Positions 40,501 to 51,826 of a DNA stretch of 64,000 nt are shown here, one piece after another. Made by a program: the position numbers and the translations under genes. The stretch covers positions 26,419,344 to 26,483,343 of the forward strand of contig NW_019211454.1 in the NCBI RefSeq assembly GCF_002443255.2. Reading direction: 5' to 3'. The notes below the pieces were generated by a model, which did no database searches, was not told where the DNA came from, and saw only the letters and a list, made by a program, of their open reading frames with translations. Numbering within the stretch: the first letter of the stretch is position 1; every line of letters starts with the position of its first letter. This stretch comes from Varroa destructor. Its lineage: Eukaryota; Arthropoda; Arachnida; Mesostigmata; Varroidae.

Positions 40501-42388
40501 GAAAAATGTCTTAATATGAGGTCTGACATCTTTTTAGCAAGTCCTGAACTATTTATCCCTTAGTAGGTTTGATGAATGTGCGCAAAACATTGAGAATGCT
40601 TTACACAGTCAGGGGTATGTGGGTCATGCAACGACTGGGTCATGTTGAGTGTTATTATTGTGAACAAGTTTCTCACAGTAAATCTGCTAGCAGCGCCGCA
40701 ATTATATTGAAGTGCACCGTTCTACGGGCATCAGCAGCTATTTTGACAGAGATTTCGTCAAAATGAGAAAAAAATTAACGGTAATTGCAAGAGATGCAAA
40801 AAAACATATTTATAATAACTGTGATGTTGGTGAGGCTATACTGTGTATAAATGTATTTGCTTGTGCAGGTATGGGTGTGCCGGTACAATTTTGTACATCC
40901 CTGCCTTAAGAATGACAATGGGATTCTGTTATTGAAAATTAATTTTCGTAGGTAACAACTTTCCATAGATTTTCTATCTCTATATATACCCTGATCTAGC
41001 CTTATGACGAAAATGTATCTAATACTGGGCCGAAGCAGTGATTTATATTTTTGACGATTATTGGAAAAACTTCGAAAATAATATGATTATCTATTGCCTT
41101 GTTTGCTATTTAGTATCTTTGGTGGGCGGGCATTTGACAGGACGATAATACTAATCATAAGAAATAGGATTGTTCAAGCAAGCTTTAGCGAAAATTATGT
41201 GTAGCATTGTCTAACATTTGACTGAATAAAAAGAATCAGACAATTTTATCTGAGATACAGATATCGGCGCAGCATTTTATCGACCTGTAATTCACGACTT
41301 GTAAACCTGCTATAACACGTAACTTTGTCTGATTAAACGTAGGGCTATCTTTCGTAGACGTTGAGCCGAAAGTTTCAGAGGCGCAACTCGGTAATCGAGA
41401 CCAGAAGAACTTCCCATTTATTAGAATAGTGCGTTATTCGCTAGAATACTACGTCAAGTTTATGGGGATTACTTTGTGATTAATATTAAATAGCAGGATT
41501 AATTACTTGTACGAATAATTCCAGACGAACTTTGCAGGGTTATCCACATTCTGTCACAGGGTTGCAATATGAGTATCGCAAACAAGTATGAACATTTCAA
41601 TACATAACCAGCCTTACACTAAGTGCAATTAAGAGATAGTAACAAGATTTTGCATCACTGAGAATTTTAGGCAGAATAACTGATAGGACTCTGAAGTGCA
41701 TGATACGATGTGCTAGCTAACCTTGAACCCGAGTTGCCATTCATATCTGTGCCTTGTAATTATACTAATTACTTGTGAATAGCGGGAAACGATTCCGGCT
41801 GGAGGAAGCCAGAGTTTTCACGAGCCTCGTCTGCTACGTGGTAACGCGCCAATTGATCTCGTTCAATCCAGCGTTTCAAACCCATTATTTCCGAAGAATT
41901 TTCTCTGTCTGCGTCTGACTAGTGTAAATATCCTTCTGTCTTGGAGGATTCGGAAAGCAACACCAGTTGGATTAAATTGTTGTTTTGTTCGTAATAGGAT
42001 GTACCATCATTCATCAGTAAAACTTATTTGCACCGCAATTAATTATATATTTTGGTATGTATTATCGTACACGGATAATTGTGCAGTATCGCATAACTAT
42101 GTTTTTAGGAAATCTATTACGCGTGAATTTTAAGTACATGCCTAAGTCAAAAAGTGTAAAGATAGACGAGTTGTGGCCCAGTAATTAGATGACTCCTATT
42201 CGAGCATACAATGCCGATGAAAATGTTTTATCTATAGCCATAACAACTCGTGTTAAAAGAAATGCTGGGAAAAATAAGTGAATGAGCAGAAGTAATAGAA
42301 CAAACAGCTACCTGGTAGGCTGACATTCTCGTGCGCAAAAAAATATAGCAAATCCCTTTTATTGTCCTGCTCTACAGGTTCACCATAG
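37527..42388. other. No supported gene downstream of TAT
   Basis: AT-rich sequence with scattered short open frames on both strands and no recognisable domain or element. Confidence 0.6.
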
Positions 42389-43473
42389 CCACTTGAATCA
42401 CGACTATACCCATCACTATTCTCTATTGATAATTATTCCTTTTGCTATGCATTGCCAAACACTCAGTCAAGTTACCCTGTACGCCCCTCATGGTACCCAC
42501 GTATTGTTATTATTTTTGGCAATTTGCCACTGCCACCAACGATAGATATGTTTTGGCCAGATATTCAGATGCTACAAGGAGTAAAGGAAGAGAAGGCAGC
42601 ACGAGCTAACTAGGTACGCCCCGACGATTGACCCTGCTAATGCAGACCTGTCTCCTTTACTAGCTCATACCGCGTCAATGGCCACGATTCTTCTACTTGC
42701 AGCTCTAACTGTACACATGCACACGCGCACATATAACTGCTACGTCTAACGGCTGCCAACCAAAACATCGAGCGCACGAGGTAGCAGCACCCAAATCAAC
42801 GACTGCTACCATTCCAGCACCATCACTACGATTGCAGCTAATATGTGCGCCTGTGTTTCAGCGCGGTAGGCGTCGATCCGTTCGGCGTCTACGCCGGAGC
42901 CGGTGGCCGCTATTGTCGGTAACCAACAGAGTTACCACGGTGCAATGAAGGTTTTATTGTCCAGAAATGAATTTGTTTCCGACACAGTGAGCCAAGTCAT
43001 AGGATCGGCCGTACTCCTCATCAGTTTCTTCGCTGCACAAGTTTTAGCAGCTATCGCGACACCAACAACAACAAGCATGACAGGAACAGCAAATCTGTTA
43101 TCAAGCTCATTACTTCCTATCTTTTCTCATTTGATTTTGTTCCATTGCTGTTTACCTACCGTTGATTTTCTCAAAGTCAGCTGCATGACACGTTTGTATC
43201 GAAGTAAGGAAGCACTGGCAAAGGTTGATTTGATGTAGCTGTTCCCTGTAGCGTCTTCGCCGTAGTAACCGCTGCTGCTGTACGTGCCAAATCAACAAAT
43301 ATTGGCCAGTGTCCGTTGGTGGTCACCCACCGACCGACGTTTGTTTAAACATTTGGTCGCGCCGCGAAACTACGCACGTAACGCTAGGGGTTATGGGTCC
43401 TGCCATTGCTGCCACAACAGAACCAGCAACAGTTGGCGGGAGTCAACAAAGAGGAGGTCGGGCATCGGGGTGA
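42389..43473 (+). other. GC-elevated block with overlapping open frames (possible unannotated gene)
   Basis: Several + frames stay open across a block that is richer in GC than its surroundings. 42389-42613 has 74 codons after a CATAG acceptor. An ATG at 42678 begins a signal-like MATILLLAALT peptide in a frame ending at 42749. 42870-43238 has 122 codons with a hydrophobic stretch and Thr/Ala-rich sequence. 43252-43473 follows a CTGTAG acceptor and ends in Ala/Thr/Gly-rich sequence. A short VDPFGVYAGAGGRY stretch at 42863-42916 is Gly/Ala-rich like 360-467. The pieces do not join into one model that I can defend. A secreted low-complexity protein, a noncoding RNA or a decayed gene are all possible. 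Confidence 0.25.
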
Positions 43474-44991
43474 AGGCCGACGATTCGGCTGTTCGGTGAT
43501 GCTCGATTCATCATAGACGATGACGATGTATGTGAAGACGACCAAGCGACCGCTCACAACTAAACGGCTGCATTCCCAGAACCGGTCATTATTTTTCCTA
43601 TTCTGCCACCCTAATACCACCTGCCCCTCATTTCCCTACATTCTTCCAAATTTTTATGTGTGTGTTTCTTTTTAACCGCCGGAATTCGGCGAAGTTGGTC
43701 TTAAAAAAAAACACCAATTTTTTACACAGGACACTGTGTAGCCGAGCTGCTGAAGTCGTTGTTATGTGCTTTGAAGGCGATGCGGTCATGTTGGCGTTAG
43801 TATGTTCCTACGCGATGTTTTAAAGTATTTGGCTTTGCAAAAGCTGTATTGGTTCTCAGAACGCTGATAAAAACATAATGCGACTGCTATAGCAAAGAGT
43901 GATAAAGAAAAAAATGAATCACATTAATAATTTTTGTGATAATAAACATTGGTAATAGTGCTCAAATCCTGCCGATTCGCTACGGATTCACATAAATGTA
44001 AAAAACAGAATATAGATTAAGGAAATTTTCGGAGCTTCTTTGTAATTTAAAATAGAAGTTATTATTTCGAACTGCCATTAATTGGGTTTTTACTAACCCC
44101 AGACCTTTTATATAGAATAACAGAGTACGTCTTTTAAGAACAGTCGATCAGGGTGTCGGGAAACCTGGCGACCGTACAACGACGCATCCTCGAAGTCTCT
44201 GCTGTCACTGTTTTTCTAGTCGCAGACAAATTCGGTTAAACTTTACCTTTTTTTGCTAGGTACATCTACAATCAAACGATAGCAGCCTGCATTAAACCTG
44301 CATAGCCTGTTCTGAGACAAAAAAAAAAATGCCGCGATTACAAAAGCACAAACCGTGTATAATAGGAGTCCACATAAAGTCTGCACTGAAGGTTGAATGG
44401 CAAAGTAGAATAGCACCACCTTTTAATGTATCGTGCTAAGTAGATTATCTTAAAAGCTTGGCTGGGATTACATTGACCCTATAGCCATCAGTAATAAAGA
44501 GCTAACAGAAATTCATTGCAAGCATTTCTTATATTACAACCTTGTGACCTTTTTATTCCCTATATCATGTTATTTTAACGCGAATAATAGAAATGCAGGA
44601 TCTTGCGTTTTCAATATAAGCGCTTTTAGTCGTTCAAAGTTTTTCCAACAAATATTCTATGGGTAGTTCAATCTTAATTCACGCCGTCCCCAGTGAGTGA
44701 CTCATTTTGTCAACTATGTTATGTTTACTTTAACAAGAAGTACATAGAAAGCAGAAAAGATGATTTATAGCACGCTAACTAGTCAACAAAAGGCAGAAGA
44801 TAGGGTCTTCTTGTTTCTAATGCATACCCGGTGTAAAATCACGTGCACATGACCCTGTGCTATCGTCACGCAATTCTTTACAGCGTAACCCGATGATGTT
44901 ACCAGCCATAATGCTGCTCGCCTCGATTACCCACGTTCAGCGTTTCGAACAAATCATGCACTAGCTAAGACTACCTAGTACAATTGCCACG

Positions 44992-45564
44992 ATGACGAAC
45001 GAGGGGCTTAATATTCTATATTTAAAACTACAGCTCTGGTATATCCGCATAGGAGGACGGCGAGCGTTGCCTAACAAAACAGCATCTATCTATTTGGCTA
45101 TGGCAAGGCGAAGCAGACAAGTTCAAAATCTTGGTTCTTCGATGCAAAATCGAAGGCTAGAAGCATCCATCCACTGGGCTGAGCAGCGAAACGAGGAAGG
45201 AAGCCATGTCCAGCATAAAGACAACGACGTCGCCGAAGAACGAAAATGCATAACGTTTCCCCTTCTCGACGATGATGATGACGACGCTATTGACGTGTTT
45301 CTATCTTTTTACTAGACGGTCGTGTCAATCGATAAATCTATTCTTAAACGATCGACACAATTTATGGACAATCGTACGCAGCTGATGTACCGCTTTGATC
45401 GGTGGCCACTGTTAGGTTGTAGACAGTATTATTCTGACGACGGTGGCAGCAATTTTGGATCGGAGATATGGCATTCAGGTGACCAGACGACTCAGACTAG
45501 AAAGAAAACACAGCGCCAGAACAAGCGATGGTCCATGGCCATATCAGTTGGCTGCATAAAATAA
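44992..45564 (+). pseudogene. 190-codon frame broken by a single TAG (unidentified)
   Basis: ATG at 44992 opens 107 codons ending in a run of six Asp and TAG at 45313-45315. The same frame then continues for 82 codons to TAA at 45562. The product would be polar, basic in the middle and end. No family is recognised. It could be a decayed gene or element, two exons, or chance. Repeat-like DNA starts immediately downstream at 45573. Confidence 0.25.
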
Positions 45565-45572
45565 CAGAATGA

Positions 45573-46450
45573 GCGTCGCCATAGAGCCTCATTCTGTCGA
45601 AGTAATGTCAAGGTCTTCTTTTATGGTACAGAAGCGAAGTGAAACGCGGTTAAAACCATAATATTGAATGTTTACCTAGACGTGAGTTATGTATATGCGT
45701 GTCGATGGCGCTGCCAGCCTAAAATAATACAATCAATCTTCAATCACCATCGATCAACTAAAAAGCATACCATAAAGGCACCAGCATTCTCACCCAGCCC
45801 ATAAGGTTAACTATTCTTACACTATGTAAGCGCGTTCGAAAGTAACTTGATATGTAAGCGCCATCCAAAATCACGTTGGCACAACTAGTCAAGGAAAAAC
45901 AATCATCAAAAGTTACATGGCGCCCTATCCCACCATCAACAGCAGCACTAAACGAATTAAAACTTTTAACTAATCTCTAACAGCCTAGCATGGGCATTCG
46001 AACTTCGTAAAACTCTAAGGACAAAGACTTTTCCTACTGTTTGGTCATAAAAGATTCTATCTGAAAAGCGCCATTATTCCCATCCCGTAATGTCTTTTCT
46101 CAAACGTAGTACCTCGACACGGCTGATCTTCCGCAGAAACAGATCAGACCTGTCTTCAGTTGTCAGCTGATACAGACAGATGCTACGCCTATAACAAGAT
46201 AAAACGTAGCAACATGTGAACGATGTGGATCACTTGGGCATAATGGCTGAAGGCGCCGTTGAAGTTCGCCATGTTATCTTTAGGTTAGTACGTTTAAGGT
46301 AACTATGATCACGAAATATTGGCTAGAGCTGTATTGGTCCAGTCAGTCAAGGAGGATCGTTAGTCAAAAGGCTTTGTGGCGCCATGTTCTACCCAGCAGC
46401 CGTAGCAAACTAGTTGTAGCTATTTGATGACGGCCAGCATGGCTGTACAC
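45573..46450. repeat. Cluster of degenerate repeats centred on GGCGCC-like motifs
   Basis: GGCGCC or one-off variants recur at 45573, 45708, 45777, 45858, 45919, 46068, 46252 and 46378, several followed by AT(G/T)TTC-like and ACCCAGC-like sequence. Two longer copies, about 45822-46000 and 46281-46450, can be aligned by eye with small gaps: they share GTAACT, AGTCAAGGA, TCAAAAG, GGCGCC, CAGCAGC and AGCATGG in order. Some spacings are near 145 bp. This looks like an old tandem or transposon-derived repeat, heavily diverged. Confidence 0.45.
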
Positions 46451-49400
46451 GTAAGATTCTATAAAACAAACAAAAATCCACTATTTGTTCATGCTAGAAT
46501 AAACCATTTTTGTTTGGCGGTGTAAGAATTTCGTGGTAAAGTATTTTCTGTTTTAAAACGCCGCGGCATAGCACTGCTTGCATACTGAAAGAACATAAGG
46601 ATCGTTTCAACGTGTACGATAGATTAATGTGCTATATGCCTCACAAGCAGAATCCTTTTGAGTGATCAAAGTGTCTGGTAAAAAAAAAGACATTTCTTAA
46701 CCGAATCATGGGGCTAGCTTCATGTCCTACAGAACAGGGTTTAAGCACTGAGGTCAATTTCTGCAACGGATTCTGATGGTCCTGTGCGAACCTATTTAGA
46801 CACGGAATCGAGCGTTATTCGAATTGTACAGAAGTGGCCTATCTAACCGCCGGAATAGCTTATTTTTAGATGAGATCTTGTGGTTTATGTATAGATGAAA
46901 ATCCTTGTCTATGAAGTTGTTGTGACGATTCTCTTATTGCGTACTGTTTGTTCGCGTTAACAAATGCTGCAAGCCGTTCGCCTGCCGACGACTCAGCTTT
47001 AGCTATAGGGCCTACAGGTACAAAGCAATATAGATTGTCGTTTCTACTAAAAATTTGACTCGAACGATCTTTTTCACTGGGGCAGTGTTCAATTGCAGTA
47101 ACGGCGAATATCTTCGAAAGCACATGGCGCTGTGCTTTGTCAGTATCAAGCTTTTTCGTTGATTCTATTTTGATGGTCTAGCGACCACTCGTTCCTATAT
47201 ATACAGATAACTGTAGTGACACGTATTTTGCGGTGCAGTTGCATGATAATTGTATAACTCAGCAATTTCCTGTTAACCTTGTTTGTAAAGTATACTTGCT
47301 ATGTTACGTTACTTTTTTTAACTATGACGATAGTGTCAGTTGTGATAACGATTTTTTTATATACTTGCTATGATAATAGAACGTAGTCTATTTTTTTATT
47401 TTTCTAAGTAATATTTATGATCTCATGTTTACACGAATTGACACAAGCAAAATCATGTATCGGCGCCCAAGAGCTGCGTTAAAAAACCCTGTTATCTTTT
47501 CAACGGTAAACATCTAATTTCAAAAAATTGCGCGCATATCATGGTGAGCGCGCCGAACGCAGTCCAGATAAAGATCTTCTAAAATGAAGCCGAAGGATTT
47601 ATAATTGCACGCTACACAACAAGAAAGAAGTAACGCCGACATCACGTCATGATTAGGAACATTTACCAGTTAGGAATTTAGATGCTATGAATTATATGCT
47701 TACAATGAGAGAGAACAACGTTAAAAGACAATAAATGATCATTTAATATCGTATAGCGCTAGAAAGCTTGTGGAAAAGGCAAATGGGAAGTGGTGTCTAA
47801 TGTTGTTGGAACTGATTAATGTATCGTATCTTCGTCATCTCACAGAATCTGGGTACCGATACCGGGCAAATCGAGCGATATGAAGAAAGATGGAACAGTA
47901 GTGCTTTTTATAATAGGCAAATTGCAACAAAGACCAGCAAGGCCTGCCAAGTCAAGGCAAAGACCATCCACAAGGGTGGTCTAGAAGATATCTTTCGCCG
48001 GCCGCACACCACTGCTTAATGGCGGTCAGAGGGTTGTGGGTAGAGGTGACGCTACACTTACTGAACCGTGAGCATGGAGGAGTTTACTACTCACTATCTG
48101 ATAGCACTTAACATTTTACCGAACGGTCGCTACACTTAACGGCTTGTGCCTTCGTTGCACTTATAAAGAATAATAGCAAATATCGAATAAAAATGGAATA
48201 AATTTCCTCTCGCTTCTGCCTCGTCTAGAAACTTTCTATAGTCCCCGAGAAAAAATTAGGGGGACGCAACGAGCAATACGTCCGATTGCCGGCGTGTTCA
48301 TGGATAGAAGCTTGATTGAGAAACAGGGCGATTTCGAGTATATTCAAGTGTGTTGAATGATACGGCAAAAAAGCCTGTATTAGCTACGAGATGTTGCAAT
48401 AAACCCTGATATCGGACAGACTTTCCTCATAATTTTTACCAGGAAAAAGGTGCATCTAAGTATATGCATTGATGGCCGTCCTCTTGCTACTTTGGACATA
48501 TGTTAATCGATAGATGATCGAAAATCTCGCTAATATGTAATGAATAGTGACAATAGGAAACATCTTTATACGATCTGCTTGAGTAAAACGAAAAAAAAAA
48601 GAATGATCATTGCAAATGTACAAGGTTGTTTTAGGATAGTGCCTGTTCACTGTGTTAGTCGATAAGCAATTTTTGGCACATATTGAACCGAATTGGTTAT
48701 TTTTGCAGAAAGTAACAGTGCAGCTACGTATATAACACCTCCACAGTAAAACAAAATGGATTCACAATACTCATGACTCGATCCGTCGTCGCCGTATGTC
48801 GATACCTGTAAGTAGTGATTGTCTCGCAGGTGTTGCTACATCAATAAATCTAAAAAGATTGATTGCAACTAATATTTACATCATTCTGCGGATGTTTTAA
48901 TAGGTCAAGCCTATTTATCTAATAAGTTCAGCCATGCGGAACAGTTAAATCATCTCTAGAATATAGAATAGAGTTGGTTTGAGTTCCTAATTACTACAGG
49001 GATGCAATACCTACGTTGTCGGAATGACCCTTACGGGTTCTAAGTGAAGACGAACAAGTGTGATATATGCTTCTTTTTTTTTGCTTTACCTCGATCTCAT
49101 TCTACGGAATTGACAGATAGACGTAAGCGATAGATCGTTGTCTCAGGCTGGCAGTTTGCAAGCAATTAGCGTAATAGGTATTATTGTCACCATATATTTC
49201 CCTAATGCTGTCGCGTACCAGCTGTACATTCTCAATTTTGACGTCTTCCATTAAAAAAAGGGCCGAAAAAAACTGCAATATAGGCAATATAACGGCTACT
49301 TCCGACTCTATTCCATCTCGTTGTCGACAAAATTACCTAACGTTTAAAAGTTCAATTTTTACCTTAAGTGGAATATGGTTAGCAATTTTGCCTCAGCTAA

Positions 49401-50681
49401 GCCCCAAGCACTTCCTTATGGATTTATAGCCCATAACGATAACTAGTGAAATCCGAATAAAAAAAGCAAGGCCCAAATTACAGCGAGATGTCAGACACAG
49501 CGAACCGTTCTTCGAACTGGCACTATTGTCATATTTAAAAAAAAAAATAACAATTTACGCAAGACAGCAGATACACACAGAAAATCCACAGGGCATTACT
49601 GAATCATCATGCAACCGAACTAGAAAACATTTGGTAGGCAGTTGCCCGTGCGTACAGGAGGAAGATTCATTGCTTACCAGTTAATCCTAAACAAAACATA
49701 GAAGATATAATTTTTAAAAAGATTTCTCTTTGGCCGACGCTTCGCCCGAAGCGTTTCGTAACTTGCAGGACCTAAGTCTCTCTCGACATCGCTACGAACG
49801 CTGCGAGATATACGCGCTAGGCTTTGTAACCTTCGTATTCGGCCGTTGGACATCATTGATATATTGATAACGTTCTTTTTTTCTGTTGTTGAAGACATCC
49901 TTTCCATCTTCGGCAGACTTTTTAATGATGTAACGTCTCAGATCGAGACGATGATTTTGTGCGCAGGCTCATATCGTCGGTGTAAATTTCGATTACACTT
50001 TTGTGGGCTGGTTTGAAGAAATGTGCATTAGGGACGATCTGCTGCAAGACATGATCCATTAAATAGTCAAACAGATATGCACTGGTCATGAAAGATGAAG
50101 TACAAGAAAACAATTATCCAGGCAAGTGGGGGCATGCGGATAATATGAGATGGCTGATGAGACATTGCCGTACCTAGCCACTTTCATAGCATGTACATCG
50201 ATGTGCGATAATTGAAAATGTTTTACCCATAAGTACATGTTGCAGGTATACGTTCGCATTCGAACAACTAGAAACGATTCTACTGCTACTTTTGTATGAT
50301 ACGATACGCTTTGTATATTGCTTCAAGCTATCTTATTTTCAAGTGAGCTACAAACATCGTTAATCATGAGCATTATTTGAAATTGCCGCCAAGTAAGTCG
50401 ATACGTAAATGTTTAAGTAGTATGGCAGAGGTATAGCAAGAAGATTATCTTTCTATAAAAGCGTACCTAAACCTTTCCCGCAAGACAATCATACAAGCTA
50501 TAGAACGGAAGCAGTTCTCCCGTTACATGCAGCTGTTTAGTAAATGATCATGGCATTATATTTCCGCCTTGATCTACGTAAATCGCAACAAATGAATCAG
50601 ACAAGAGATCAGTAGTATCCCAGTCCGCTGCCCTGTCGGACCGGGAATCCGACGGCGATGTTTCGACTCGCCGCTATCTAA
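46451..50681. other. No supported gene
   Basis: AT-rich sequence with homopolymers and short open frames in both directions. Nothing family-like was seen. Confidence 0.55.
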
Positions 50682-50995
50682 CAGCCATTTGGAGCAACTG
50701 TAGCAGGGCGAATGCTTTATCCGATACTTGGTGCGGCCAAAAAATGTAGCAAAGAGAGAGGTGGAAGCAAAAAAGATCTGAAAGGTGACCAGCAGTGGCC
50801 AAAGAGCCACCAAAAGAGCCTACAACGATTCGTAGCCTTTGGAAAGTTAGCTCCTCGACCGCAGAAATGGTACGGGAAGAAAAAGGACATCTGGGACAAA
50901 TAATGCCAGTCAGATCTGGCGCGGGCGATATGGCCGCAGATCGCCAGGAGCGATGGCCAATTCAAGGAGCAACTTCAGATTGTTTGAATATATAT
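50682..50995 (+). other. Two overlapping coding-like frames, unidentified
   Basis: Frame A (open from 50682, ATG 50712, stop 50903) is Lys-rich. Frame B (open from about 50789, stop 50998) is Glu/Arg/Ala-rich and begins AKEPPKEP. GC content is above that of the flanks, and the minus strand is open as well. A frameshifted gene remnant or an alternative terminal exon are possible; no family is recognised. Confidence 0.15.
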
Positions 50996-51109
50996 TGATT
51001 CTGTTTCAGCGGCCCCGTTCATAAAGATCCAAGCAAATAGTGAAAAAAAAAAAATACCTGAAAAATATTGGAGAAAAATAAATTAATCAGTTCTGAATGA
51101 TGTAGACCA

Positions 51110-51131
51110 CGACATTTTCTAGAAAATGTCG
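51110..51131. repeat. Perfect 22-bp palindrome
   Basis: CGACATTTTCT is followed without a spacer by its exact reverse complement, centred on a TCTAGA (XbaI-type) site. Flanking bases do not extend the symmetry. Confidence 0.95.
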
Positions 51132-51801
51132 AATAAATACAATAAATTGTTGATACTCAACGCGTAGAGCAACTGAGTTAAATTCGGCTCAATAATTTAA
51201 ATGTTTGGAGTATAATGAAAACTTGCTTGTTATAGTTATACATAAAATAGAACGCGGTCTTATTAAGACATTATGCGGAAGAGCCTCAATCATGGATATA
51301 TAATGTTAATAACGGAGTAAAATTTTCGTCAAAAGGGAGGAAATATTAATGAAGCAAATACCTTCGTCGCAAACAAAAATAATCATGCCTTAAGGATGTC
51401 GTGACAACCGTTTATTCAAACGTCTTTGTCATGAAGTTCTGTTCCGTCGGATCCATCTTACTCTATTGAGGCTTTTATTGCAGGCGCTAAGATCAAGCGC
51501 GAAGAGACGTGTCTGAAGTCGTTTTTGCGTTCTTCATTAATTTTTTATTCGAGAAGGAAGGAAACAAGTCTCAAATAGCAGATTCAACGTGTTCAAGTTG
51601 ATCGACGCGTTTGACAGCTGTAATATTGCCTCAGGTAGCTTTGCGAACGCCGCGTGGTTCGAAAGGCTAAATACCTTACCCTAAGCAGAAATAAAAGTGA
51701 ATACGTTCGTATCACTATGTATATGTAGACAGATTTTTTCTAGCTCAGGTCTAATAACAAGCACAAACAATCGTGAAGATCAACAACCATACTAGATATT
51801 T

Positions 51802-51826
51802 GTCGTCGTCGTCGTCATCATCATCA
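51802..51826. repeat. (GTC)n(ATC)n trinucleotide repeat
   Basis: Five GTC units run directly into about four ATC/TCA units. No open frame of note spans it. Confidence 0.9.
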
